Below are positions 16,523 through 25,160 of a DNA stretch of 64,000 nucleotides, one piece after another. Numbering within the stretch: position 1 is the first letter of the stretch; each line of letters begins with the position of its first letter. The translations under genes and the position numbers were made by a program. Origin of the DNA: CBDCYS01 sp965226185. Its GTDB lineage: Bacteria > Acidobacteriota > Terriglobia > Bryobacterales > UBA6623. The notes under the pieces were generated by a model. That model was not told the DNA's origin, did no database searches, and saw only the letters and a list, made by a program, of their open reading frames with translations. The stretch spans positions 434,001 through 498,000 of the forward strand of contig CBDDCT010000005.1 of assembly GCA_965226185.1 (NCBI GenBank), read 5' to 3'.

Positions 16523-16585
16523 CTTCACTCACTCATGAAGTAACACACGACCGGCTTTCACATCGACCCTGGCACACGCCGGAGA

Positions 16586-17557
16586 TCACACGAAGAACCG
16601 GCTCACCGAAGTCTCTTCATAGATCGACTCGATTGCGCCGGCCAGAATGGGGGCTACGGTCAGTTGACGAATCTTTTCACAAGCGGCAGCTCTTTCCGAC
16701 AAAGGGATAGAGTCGCTGACAACCAGTTCGGTCAGGCAGGATCCCTCGATGTGATCCAGCGCGTCGCCGGACAGCACCGGGTGCGTACAGCAGGCGGAAA
16801 CATCCACCGCTCCCTGATTCATCAGAGCCTCAGCCGCTTTTACTAGTGTACCTGCTGTATCCACCAGGTCGTCAACAATTAAACAGGCGCGGCCGCGGAC
16901 GTCCCCAATCACGTGCATGACTTCCGCTACGTTCGCCTGATCCCGCCGCTTGTCGATGATTGCCAGCGGGGCGTCGAGCTGCTTGCCGAAAGCTCGTGCC
17001 CGCTCGACGCCCCCGGCGTCCGGGGAGACAACCGTCAAAGCAGGCCGTTTGACGGTCTTGAGATACTCCACCATCACGGGGGCAGCGAAAAGATGGTCCA
17101 CTGGAATATCGAAAAATCCTTGAATCTGGCCGGCATGAAGGTCCAAGGAAAGCACCCGATCCGCCCCGGCCGTCACAATGAGGCTCGCAACGAGCTTCGC
17201 CGAGATGGGAACACGCGGCTTGTCTTTGCGGTCCTGGCGAGAGTAGCCGTAGTAGGGCAAGACTGCCGTGATTCGCTTGGCGGAAGCCCGGCGAAGCGCG
17301 TCCAGCATTAACAACAGCTCCATCAGATGACGGTCGACCGGAGTGCATGTCGGCTGCACGACGAAGACGTCCATCCCGCGCACGTTTTCCTTGATTTGCA
17401 GGTAGATTTCTCCGTCGGAGAACGTCTTGACGGAGCAGGCGCCCACGGGGACTTCAAGCGCTTCACAGATTTTTTCCGTCAGGGCGCGATTGGCCATGCC
17501 GGCAAATACGCGCAACCGCTCACGGCTCTTTCCTCGTGCGAGTTGCGGTAACGCCAT
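16586..17557 (-). CDS. prs: Ribose-phosphate pyrophosphokinase (PRPP synthetase)
   Basis: 323 residues, full family length. It shows SDGEIYLQIKENVRG, the flexible-loop LPYYGYSRQDRKD, the metal/PRPP segment DLHAGQIQGFFDIPVDHL and the ribose-5-phosphate loop IVDDLVDTAGTL. It makes PRPP from ribose 5-phosphate and ATP for nucleotide, histidine and tryptophan synthesis. The first 12 residues are a small extension; no better start is visible. It follows ispE by 17 bp, so both are likely co-transcribed, and apt upstream uses its product. Confidence 0.96.
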   Translation of the reverse strand: MALPQLARGKSRERLRVFAGMANRALTEKICEALEVPVGACSVKTFSDGEIYLQIKENVRGMDVFVVQPTCTPVDRHLMELLLMLDALRRASAKRITAVLPYYGYSRQDRKDKPRVPISAKLVASLIVTAGADRVLSLDLHAGQIQGFFDIPVDHLFAAPVMVEYLKTVKRPALTVVSPDAGGVERARAFGKQLDAPLAIIDKRRDQANVAEVMHVIGDVRGRACLIVDDLVDTAGTLVKAAEALMNQGAVDVSACCTHPVLSGDALDHIEGSCLTELVVSDSIPLSERAAACEKIRQLTVAPILAGAIESIYEETSVSRFFV

Positions 17558-17574
17558 CGCCTATGAAAACTCTC

Positions 17575-18489
17575 CTAGTTGCTCCAGCTTGCCTGATAAG
17601 ACGATCGGTCGAGAGTCTCCGCCAGATAAACCTTGCCGCTGAACCCGCGAAGGACCTTGCAGGCCTCCCGGGCTCGCCGGCGGCTTGAGAAAAAGCCGAA
17701 TACAGCAGAACCGCTACCCGACATCATGGCGACCGGCGCACCGGCCTCGATCAGCCGCTTCTTCCACTTTCTCAAGACGGGAAACTGTTGAAAAACAACG
17801 GACTCGAAGTCGTTTGCCGGCAGCTTGGCGGGGTCTAGCGCACCGCTTTCCTCAGACGAGACAATACTTGCCCGGAAACCATTTATGATATGTTGCCGCT
17901 GGGCGGCTGTCAATCGAGCCCGCGACTTCCACAGCGCCCGATAAGCCTCGGGCGTGGAGACGAAAATCCCGGGTGCAACCAGCACGAGCCAGCGGCGCGG
18001 CTGGTCGGGAAGCGGGCAGACTTCCTCGCCGCGGCCCAACCCAACGGCTGTCCCGCCTTGGAGGAAAAACGGCACGTCGCTGCCCAGTTCCGCCGCCACT
18101 TCCGCCAGCATCTTCGAATGCGGCCGAGGTTTCAACAGCCGCCGCAAGGCAAGCAATACAGCCCCGGCGTCGCTCGATCCGCCGCCCAGACCGGCGCCGG
18201 CGGGGATGCGCTTCTTCAGCTCAATCGCAACGGCGCCCGGCCAGCCGCCTGCCCGCAGCAAGCTCTCCGCCGCCCGGACGGCAAGATTATTCCTTGTCGA
18301 AAGCGAGGTATCGTCGCAGTCCAGTGCAACCGCCCCGTCGCCACCAGGATCGTAGGCAACCCTCAGTTGGTCCGCAAGGGATATCGTCTGGAAGATCGTA
18401 CGAAGTTCGTGATAACCGTCCGAGCCGCGGTTGAGAACTCTCAGGCCCAGGTTGATCTTGGCTGGCGCCGGCCCCGAGAGCGTTCGCAT
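17575..18489 (-). CDS. ispE: 4-diphosphocytidyl-2-C-methyl-D-erythritol kinase
   Basis: 304 residues, GHMP kinase fold. The start APAKINLGLRV supplies the active-site lysine segment, and the ATP-binding loop is PAGAGLGGGSSDAGAV. The late MSGSGSAVFGF is the third GHMP motif. It phosphorylates CDP-methylerythritol in the MEP isoprenoid pathway. The MEP pathway would supply farnesyl diphosphate to hpnCDE elsewhere in this window. It sits five bases after apt and 17 before prs in one transcription unit. Confidence 0.95.
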   Translation of the reverse strand: MRTLSGPAPAKINLGLRVLNRGSDGYHELRTIFQTISLADQLRVAYDPGGDGAVALDCDDTSLSTRNNLAVRAAESLLRAGGWPGAVAIELKKRIPAGAGLGGGSSDAGAVLLALRRLLKPRPHSKMLAEVAAELGSDVPFFLQGGTAVGLGRGEEVCPLPDQPRRWLVLVAPGIFVSTPEAYRALWKSRARLTAAQRQHIINGFRASIVSSEESGALDPAKLPANDFESVVFQQFPVLRKWKKRLIEAGAPVAMMSGSGSAVFGFFSSRRRAREACKVLRGFSGKVYLAETLDRSSYQASWSN

Positions 18490-18494
18490 TAGGG

Positions 18495-19016
18495 CTAGCC
18501 GTGGTATTCCAGAAGCGAGAAAACGTCGTAGCCGGGAAGCTTGTCGCGGCCGTTGAGAAACGTCAATTCGATCACGAAGGCGAGGCCCGTGACTTGACCT
18601 CCCAACTTCTCCACTAGCTTGCAGGTGGCCGCGGCGGTCCCGCCGGTGGCTAGCAAGTCATCGACGATGAGCACGCGCTGACCGGGTTCCACCGCATCCC
18701 GGTGAACCTGGAGCGTGTCGCGGCCATATTCCAGATCGTAGGACACCTCGACCGTGTCGGCGGGGAGTTTGCCGGGCTTGCGAACCGGTACGAACCCTGT
18801 CTTCAGGCGCGTGGCCAGCAATGGACCGAAGATGAATCCCCTGGCCTCGATGCCCACCACGACGTCCGGACGTTCTTCCGCGTAGCGCTCGGCGAAACGG
18901 TCGCTAAGCGCCTGAAGACCGGCGCTGTCTTTCAGCAGCGTCGTGATGTCGTAGAAGAGGATGCCCGGCTTGGGGAAGTCAGGAACTTCGCGAATCAGCT
19001 TTTTGAGTTCTTCCAT
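18495..19016 (-). CDS. apt: Adenine phosphoribosyltransferase
   Basis: 173 residues from ATG 19016 (MEELKKLIREVPDFPKPGI), the standard family start. Longer frames back to 19136 run through repeat DNA and are rejected. Family blocks are GIEARGFIFGP, RKPGKLP and the PRPP-binding VLIVDDLLATGGTAAA. It salvages adenine to AMP with PRPP. It opens the minus-strand run that continues through ispE and prs, so its promoter must lie just upstream; a TAGAAT is present near 19040 without a good -35. Confidence 0.95.
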   Translation of the reverse strand: MEELKKLIREVPDFPKPGILFYDITTLLKDSAGLQALSDRFAERYAEERPDVVVGIEARGFIFGPLLATRLKTGFVPVRKPGKLPADTVEVSYDLEYGRDTLQVHRDAVEPGQRVLIVDDLLATGGTAAATCKLVEKLGGQVTGLAFVIELTFLNGRDKLPGYDVFSLLEYHG

Positions 19017-19397
19017 GGGAAATGCGGAGCCAAATCGAATTCTACTACGCCCCGACGTGGGGCACGCTTTCAGCGTGGGGTGGCGCCATTCCTGGCGCAA
19101 CCTTTCTTGCCGGCACTGCGCCGACCCTCGCGTCAACTCAGCCGGGGTGCGGCGCGAAACCCCTGGGCGCCGTCTGAAGCGAAGTCCTAGCCCCTCTTAG
19201 CCTGCATGTCTCACCACCTGACGCGGACGAGCCGCAACCAAGAACGCTGGCGGATGAGGCGCGGTGAAGCAGCTAACCGCTTCCTGACGGTCGCGGCTCC
19301 GAGTCTGGTTTCCGAATTTCCTGCCACGTTTTGACAAAGGAGCGAGAGCAGCCGGAAGTGAAGGGAGCGTAATCCGCCAATTCCGGCACTGCGGCTA
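19017..19397. other. Intergenic region of small hairpin repeats
   Basis: No gene. It contains a CACGCT/AGCGTG hairpin, a GCGCC/GGCGC hairpin near 19080-19100 and, near 19290, CTAACCGCTTCCTGACGG. Related wording recurs near 16350 and 42380 (CTAACCGCTGCCTGACG). It seems to be a mosaic of short repeat units separating apt from the ABC exporter. Confidence 0.5.
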
Positions 19398-21962
19398 CTA
19401 TTCGCCCCGCAGCACTTCCAGCGGCTTCCTTCCAAGAATCCGGAAACTGGAAAGCCACCCGGCCAGGTTGGCGAGCAGCGCCGTGGCGAGGATGCAAACG
19501 CCGTTCGCAACCGCGTCGAATTGAAACTCGGCATCGAGCACCCGTTCCAAGAGCAATCCAGAGAACCCGCTCGCAAGGATCGCCCCCATCAGACCGGCAA
19601 CCGAGCCGAGAATCAAAAACTCGGCGGAGAACATGTTGGCTACCTTTCCGCGCGTGGCCCCTAGCGTTTTCAAAATGGCAACTTCGCGAATACGGCGAAA
19701 ACGGGTCGACATCACTCCCGAGACCAGGATAATGATGCCGCCAAGAATGGTAAACGCAGAGACAAACCGCACCACCAGACCGATTTGATCGACCACCTGT
19801 TGAACGATTTCTAGAACGTCGGCCGCATTGATAACGGTAATCGTGGGAAAGCGGTCGAACGCGATTCGCTGCAGTTCAATCGCTTGCTGGGCATCCACTC
19901 GCACGCCGCCGTAGTATGTCGCCGGCAGACCTCGCAGCGCCTCCGGCGTCAAGATAAACCCGATTGACGAGCCGGGACGAATCCTCTCGGAGCGATGAAT
20001 GGCCACCACCTTCGCCAAGACTGTCTGGCCGCCCACCGTCCATTCCACCTGCGAGCCGAGTTTTATCCCCAGCAGCTCGGCAGTGCCTTCCGAGGCCGAA
20101 GCCAGGTGCTGGCCGCCATCGGGACGCTCGGGCGGCCACCATTCCCCTTCCAGGATTTCAACGTTTTCCGGCTGCTCCGGTCGCCATGTAATAGTTCGAG
20201 TTCTGCGGAACCTGCGGCCGGATCTTCCCAGATTCAGTTCCTCGATCGGTGCCGCATCGACGCCAACCAGTCGCGCCGCCACCGAGGGTATCAACTCCGG
20301 CTCGTCCTTAATGCCGGGAGTTTGCTTCAGGACCTCGAGTAAGCCGTCACGCTCCTGATCCGTGACGTTGATGAAGAAAACGTTCGGCATGTTCGGCGGG
20401 GCGCTGCGCACCATTTGCGACAGCACCGACGACTGAATCAAGTAGACGCAAAGAGTGAACGTCACCCCAATGCCGAGAGACACCAAGACCGCCCCGGCGT
20501 GATTCCCCGGCCGATGCAAATTCGCTATCCCATGACGAAGCGATGTGGGCAGCCGCCAGGGCAGCCAGCGCGGGAAAACTTTCAGGAGCCGCAGAAGCCC
20601 CGATGCCGCCGCCGTCAGCGCTAGCAGGCTTACCACGAGCCCGCCGGCGAACCATACCCCCAGTTCGATCGAGTCGCCGAGCCACACCGCCAGCCCCCCG
20701 ATACTCGCAAGGATTGCCGCAGCCGGCCACGCCGAACCACGCCATTGCCGCAGGCGTTCGCCAATCGTCAGCCGGGCGCGGTCCATGTCCCGGCGGAAAA
20801 TCAGTGCCGGACGCACTTCCCTAACGCTGAGAAGCGTCGGCACCGTAAACAGCAGCGTCGTCAGGACTCCGATCAGCACGCCCTGCAGGGCCGCGACCGG
20901 CTGCCATTCCAGGGCGGAAAGCTCCGGAAAATAGTTTGCGATCAGCGCCGGAAACCAGCTCTGCATCCCATAGCCCGCCAGCACTCCCAGCAAGCTTCCG
21001 GCAAGTCCGAGCCCCAGCGTCTGCAGCAGGTAGATCCGCATAATCTGACCCGAGCGCCCGCCCAGGCACTTCATGATGGCGATCGTGTCGAGCCGTTGTT
21101 GCAGGTGGGAGTGCATGGCCATGGCGACGCCCAGGGCGCCGACAATCAACGCGATGAGGCTCACCAGGCTGAGAAATTTGGTCGAGCGGTCCAGGCCGCG
21201 CCGCAAGGTCGGGTGGGTCTCGCGGAAGTCCACGATGCGGTCGCCCCGAAAGGCTTTCTCAAGGACGCCGCGCGCCTCGGCAATCGAGAGGCCCCGCGGG
21301 GGCAGCCGGAAAAGATAGCGCTGCGAAGCGCGGCTTCCGGGCTGAATCAGCCGGGCGCGGTCCAATCCTTCGCGGCTGATCAGCACTCGCGGACCAATGT
21401 TCATCGTCCCGGTCATGCGGTCCGGCTCGACGAGAACTTCCGCCACAATGCGAAATTGCTCGTCGCCCAGCGTGACCGAATCGCCCCGCTTCAGGTCGAG
21501 GCGAAGCAGCAGATCACTCGAAACCACCATCGATTGTTCGTCGAGAATGTCGTTCAGGCTTGCTTCCGGGGACAGTTTGATTTCGCCGTAGAAGGGGTAT
21601 TCGGCCGGTTCCACGGCTTTGACGGCAACCAGCAGCGGGCGCGGCGCGCGCTCGGAAGACATCATCGAAACCGTCTCGCTGATCCAGGTTCGCTCAGCGC
21701 CCCGCTCGTCGAGTTTTTCGAACGCCGCTTGCTGGTCAGGGTCGGGGAGGGTGAACAAACGGACCGAGAGATCCCCGGCCATCAGCACCCGGGCGTCGCG
21801 CAGCAGCATGCTTTGGAAGGCGCCGCTGAAACCCCGCACGCCGGTCAGTGCGCCGACGCCCGCCGCCACTGCCAGGATCACAAAAACGAACTTCCCGGCG
21901 GAGGCACGAGCTTCCCGCCCGGCGATCTTGACGGCGCTGCGCCAGCTAAAGTGATTGTTCAT
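19398..21962 (-). CDS. FtsX-like ABC transporter permease, large (YbbP-like)
   Basis: 854 residues. After a basic N-terminus, a first membrane segment (KFVFVILAVAAGVGALTGV) precedes a large periplasmic MacB-type domain. Then come two FtsX blocks (residues about 270-400 and 730-850) and a central membrane pair. Motifs include IAIMKCLGGRSGQIMRIYL and VAILKTLGATRGKVANMF, the duplicated cytoplasmic loops that contact the ATPase. This duplicated layout matches E. coli YbbP and LolC/E relatives rather than a simple MacB. It is 21 bp downstream of its ATPase and divergent from a tesA-like gene, the same arrangement as tesA-ybbA-ybbP in E. coli. Likely substrate is a lipid or lipoprotein; unproven. 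Confidence 0.88.
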   Translation of the reverse strand: MNNHFSWRSAVKIAGREARASAGKFVFVILAVAAGVGALTGVRGFSGAFQSMLLRDARVLMAGDLSVRLFTLPDPDQQAAFEKLDERGAERTWISETVSMMSSERAPRPLLVAVKAVEPAEYPFYGEIKLSPEASLNDILDEQSMVVSSDLLLRLDLKRGDSVTLGDEQFRIVAEVLVEPDRMTGTMNIGPRVLISREGLDRARLIQPGSRASQRYLFRLPPRGLSIAEARGVLEKAFRGDRIVDFRETHPTLRRGLDRSTKFLSLVSLIALIVGALGVAMAMHSHLQQRLDTIAIMKCLGGRSGQIMRIYLLQTLGLGLAGSLLGVLAGYGMQSWFPALIANYFPELSALEWQPVAALQGVLIGVLTTLLFTVPTLLSVREVRPALIFRRDMDRARLTIGERLRQWRGSAWPAAAILASIGGLAVWLGDSIELGVWFAGGLVVSLLALTAAASGLLRLLKVFPRWLPWRLPTSLRHGIANLHRPGNHAGAVLVSLGIGVTFTLCVYLIQSSVLSQMVRSAPPNMPNVFFINVTDQERDGLLEVLKQTPGIKDEPELIPSVAARLVGVDAAPIEELNLGRSGRRFRRTRTITWRPEQPENVEILEGEWWPPERPDGGQHLASASEGTAELLGIKLGSQVEWTVGGQTVLAKVVAIHRSERIRPGSSIGFILTPEALRGLPATYYGGVRVDAQQAIELQRIAFDRFPTITVINAADVLEIVQQVVDQIGLVVRFVSAFTILGGIIILVSGVMSTRFRRIREVAILKTLGATRGKVANMFSAEFLILGSVAGLMGAILASGFSGLLLERVLDAEFQFDAVANGVCILATALLANLAGWLSSFRILGRKPLEVLRGE

Positions 21963-21983
21963 GTTGGATCAATCGCGGGCCGA

Positions 21984-22703
21984 CTACCGCACTGCTGGAT
22001 CCGCCGCGCTTCGGACCAGCTCATCGGAAACCACCTCGCCGTCCTTCAATGTAATCAAGCGATCCGCCTGGGAAGTCAGGTCACGATCGTGCGTCACGAG
22101 AATCAGCGTGGTCTGCTCCTGGCGGTTCAGATCGAGCAGCATTTCTAGCACATGGCGGCCGTTCGTGCTGTCCAGGTTGCCTGTCGGCTCGTCCGCCATC
22201 ACGACAGGCGGCTTGCTGACGAACGCTCTCGCCAAGGCCACCCGCTGCTGCTCGCCACCTGAAAGCTGCACCGGGTAATGATCCAGCCGGTCCGCCAGGC
22301 CGACGCTCTCGAGAAGCTCGCGAGCCCGTTCCGCACCCTGGCTCCCGTCACCCGCCAGATCCAGCGGCAGCAGGACATTTTCCTCCGCCGTCAGAGTAGG
22401 GACGAGATGATATGACTGAAAGACGAAGCCAATCTTGCGCGCGCGCAACAAGGCCATCTGGTCTTCGCTCAACCGGTTGATCTCTTCACCGTCGAGAAGA
22501 ATCCGCCCTTCGGTGGGCGTGTCGAGCCCCGCCAGCAAACCCAGCAAAGTACTCTTGCCGCTGCCCGACGGCCCCATGATCGCCACGAACTGCCCGGCCG
22601 GTATCGAGAAGTCGACTCCGCGCAGGATCTCAACCTCGTGAGAACCGCTGTTGATTCTTTTTACGAGGCGCCGCACCTCGATGATCGAAGACTGATTCGA
22701 CAT
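21984..22703 (-). CDS. ABC transporter ATP-binding protein (LolD/MacB/YbbA type)
   Basis: 239 residues, one complete nucleotide-binding domain: Walker A GPSGSGKS, Q-loop in FVFQSYHLVPTLTAEENV, signature LSGGEQQRVALARA, Walker B VVMADEPTGNLDS and the switch histidine in LVTHD. The GNLDS after Walker B and the LVPTLTA segment are typical of the LolD/MacB/YbbA subclass that drives FtsX permeases. It precedes its permease by 21 bp. Its start faces the tesA-like gene, with only 31 bp between the two start codons, so promoters must overlap. Confidence 0.93.
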   Translation of the reverse strand: MSNQSSIIEVRRLVKRINSGSHEVEILRGVDFSIPAGQFVAIMGPSGSGKSTLLGLLAGLDTPTEGRILLDGEEINRLSEDQMALLRARKIGFVFQSYHLVPTLTAEENVLLPLDLAGDGSQGAERARELLESVGLADRLDHYPVQLSGGEQQRVALARAFVSKPPVVMADEPTGNLDSTNGRHVLEMLLDLNRQEQTTLILVTHDRDLTSQADRLITLKDGEVVSDELVRSAADPAVR

Positions 22704-22734
22704 AGACCCCAGAAGAAATTTATTATGACATGCA

Positions 22735-23421
22735 GTGCCTTTCTTTGTACTTCTGCTCGCCTTCCAGCTTGGCTGCGGGTCTCAGTCTTCCTCCCCACCG
22801 GAGAGGCCCGCAGTGGAGATTCTCGACGGCGGCGATCGCCAAGCGGGCGTGCCCGAGGAGTCTCGGCCCGTTATTGTGGCCTTCGGCGACAGCTTGACCG
22901 CGGGGCATGGGCTTCCACGAGGCCAAAGTTACCCCGACTTCCTGCAACGGGAGCTGGACAGCAAGGGTTACTCCTACCAGGTGCGCAACGAAGGCATCAG
23001 CGGCGACACCACCAGCTCCGGGCTGGTTCGCACGGGAATTGTCGCCAGCCTCAACCCGGAGTTCGTGATCGTGGCCTTTGGCGGCAACGACGGCCTTCGC
23101 GGCCTCTCGCCGGACAGCATGAAGCAGAATCTCCGCAAAATCGTGGCCTCGCTGCGGAACGACGAGACAACGGTCGTCCTCGCCGGAATGAAGCTGCCTC
23201 CAAACTATGGCCCCGAATACACGAAATCTTTTGAAACCGTGTTTCACGAACTCGCTGAAGAACTGAACGCACCTCTCATCCCCTTTTTGCTCGAAGGGGT
23301 GGGCGGTTATCCGGAGTTCATGCAGGAAGACGGCGTGCACCCTAACGCTGAAGGCGCCCGCAAAGTAGCGCGGCTCGTCATGGAGACTCTCGAACCGCTG
23401 CTGGTTGAGAAAAAGCGATAG
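22735..23421 (+). CDS. tesA: SGNH/GDSL lipase, TesA-like lipoprotein
   Basis: 228 residues from GTG 22735; an in-frame stop lies seven bases upstream, so no other start is available. The N-terminus is hydrophobic and ends LGCGSQ, a lipobox, so it is probably membrane anchored, whereas E. coli TesA is soluble periplasmic. SGNH blocks: I VAFGDSLTAGHG (nucleophile Ser), II EGISGDTT (Gly), III FGGNDGLRG (Asn), V EDGVHPNAEG (Asp/His). TesA family members hydrolyse thioesters, lysophospholipids and aryl esters. The divergent ABC pair is the same partner as in E. coli, which supports a link between the lipase and lipid export. Confidence 0.88.
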   Translation: MPFFVLLLAFQLGCGSQSSSPPERPAVEILDGGDRQAGVPEESRPVIVAFGDSLTAGHGLPRGQSYPDFLQRELDSKGYSYQVRNEGISGDTTSSGLVRTGIVASLNPEFVIVAFGGNDGLRGLSPDSMKQNLRKIVASLRNDETTVVLAGMKLPPNYGPEYTKSFETVFHELAEELNAPLIPFLLEGVGGYPEFMQEDGVHPNAEGARKVARLVMETLEPLLVEKKR

Positions 23422-23518
23422 GATGATGCGAACCTGGTGGTGACTGCCCCGGCTAACGGAAAGCAAACAGGCTGGGCCGTTTTCTTACCCCCCCGCCGCC
23501 GGATACGCAAGGCCGCCC

Positions 23519-25103
23519 TCACTGCCCGAACGAGTGGCATTTGGGAGGCAGATACTGCTTCCGGAGCAGCGTGGCGATCGAGCCATAATACGTCACGATC
23601 TTGTGTTCGACGACCGTCCCCAGCAGCATGTGCGCCTCCGGTCCGCTCAGCTCGCATTCTTTGGTCAGCCACTGCAACATGTCGGAATTGGCCGACCGCA
23701 GGCCGGCATCCATGCTGCTGCTGAACTCGGGCTGGCTGGCGACCGAAATCAGGTGCTCGCCGTTGATGAGCCGCGGGATTCTTAGGCGCTTCCCCTTGTG
23801 CAGCCGTACGGTCAACTGCACGTCCATGGAAGTCTCGATGCCGTTACCAAACCCCTCGCCGTCTCCCTGCCGGGCGTGTCCGTCGCCGACGTAGAGGTAA
23901 GCCCCCTCCGTGAACACCGGCAGCAAGAGGGTCGTTCCCTCGACGATGTCGTTGTAACCTGAATTATGCACAGATTCACTTTGCGAGTGTGGCTGCGTTC
24001 GTAGCGGGTTGGCGGTCGTCGTGAGGTGGTAGCTCGGCAACTGGCCTTTTGACTTCTCCGTGTCCGGTTTCCCTTCCCGCCCAGAATCCGCGTCGTCAAA
24101 ACCTCGCTCGGAAGTGACGTGTTTCCAGTGTGTTACGGCTAGTGCATAAAATTTTATGCATAGCGCATAGCCAGGCTCTCAGATCAGCGCCCTCCCGACC
24201 ACCGGCAGCAAGCCGCCGTAGGGAGTCGGCTTCCTGCCGCGGAAGTGGTAAGGCGTCGAAGCCCCGATTTTATTGGGCCGCGAGGCCGTCACGGCTGGGC
24301 CTTGTTGGACGGGCCTTTGGGAGCTATGCTGTTTTCGTCTGGTAACCATGTGGGTGACCTCCTTGGGGTTGGCTGGCGAAGCTGGGATCTTTGCCAGCCT
24401 ACCTTTTTACCCCATGTTTTCGGGGGTCCCCAATGGTCCCTTGCGGCTCAGCCCTCCTCAGGTCCACGCCGCAGTGCATAATTCAGGTGTAATCAACATT
24501 GCCTCCGTAGTCGCCGGCGGGTCCGGAAGTTCGGACTTCACCATAAGCCGGCGCCACGCCGATGCAGCCGAGCATCGGGCGAGCCGGCAACTCAATCTTC
24601 CAGCCCGAACGATCTTGTTCTCGAAGCTTCGGCCGCACAAGGCCTTTCTCGGGATCGATCTCCCACGGGATCAGCGTGGCTCTTCCCGGACGAACAGCGC
24701 CCATGCCATAGTTCTGATCGTGCAATGTCTCACCGGCGTTGAAGAAGGCGGCGTTTACCCGGAAGCTCGAATAGCCGTCTTTTCGATTCAGACGTATCTT
24801 GTCGATGCGGACTTCCAGCGCGTCGCCATAATCGGCGTTCTCGATGTAGAACGGCCCGGTCAGAGGGTTGCCGCGGGCGGGATAGACGTAAGGGTGGCGG
24901 ATGTGCCAAACGCCTTCATGATCCTTGCCGCCCGAATCCCAGGTGCGCGTAATGATCGTGTCACCGGACTGGATGCGGGCGATGGGTTCCGCCGAGGCCG
25001 TGAAGACCTGTGAATGCTTCACCGGGTAAACTTCATGGGTCTCGGCCCAGACAGCGGTGACGCCTGTCGCTACTAGAAAAAGACAGCATTTACTCCAGTA
25101 CAT
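23519..25103 (-). pseudogene. Acetamidase/formamidase gene disrupted by a 530-bp element
   Basis: The N-terminal part (25103 to 24483) begins at an ATG with GGGAGGAAATC upstream and a signal peptide (LFLVATGVTAVWA). It includes SGDTIITRTWDSGG, GPFYIENADYGDALEV and MLGCIGVAPAYGE, and ends abruptly at GGNVDYT-stop. The C-terminal part (to 23519) resumes NDIVEGTTLLLPVF, GAYLYVGDGHARQGDGE and SMDVQLTV. Removing the element and one 5-bp target copy joins GGNVDY to NDIVEG in frame and restores a 349-residue protein, the family length. The intact enzyme would hydrolyse formamide or acetamide to ammonia and acid; the exported form is unusual but occurs. As it stands the gene is broken. Confidence 0.92.
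23958..24487. mobile_element. 530-bp MITE-like element with 14-bp TIRs and 5-bp target duplication
   Basis: Ends are CCTGAATTATGCAC and its exact complement GTGCATAATTCAGG. Both ends are flanked by TGTAA (23953-23957 and 24488-24492), a 5-bp target duplication. There is no transposase. An internal perfect 18-bp palindrome at 24143-24160 repeats the GTGCATAA end motif. A 5-bp duplication and ends starting CC resemble the IS1380-type element at 57-59 kb, but the rest of the ends differ, so the family is unassigned. It probably moved using a transposase in trans. Confidence 0.88.
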
Positions 25104-25160
25104 GATTTCCTCCCAGCCTGAGTTCATCTTGATCTTAGGCTAATCCGCTAGAATCCGATC

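Noticed and set aside
20745..22148. Plus-strand open frame of 467 codons across the ABC permease
   Set aside because: It is antisense to well-supported permease and ATPase motifs and is rich in Gln, His and Arg without a domain, as expected for a shadow frame.
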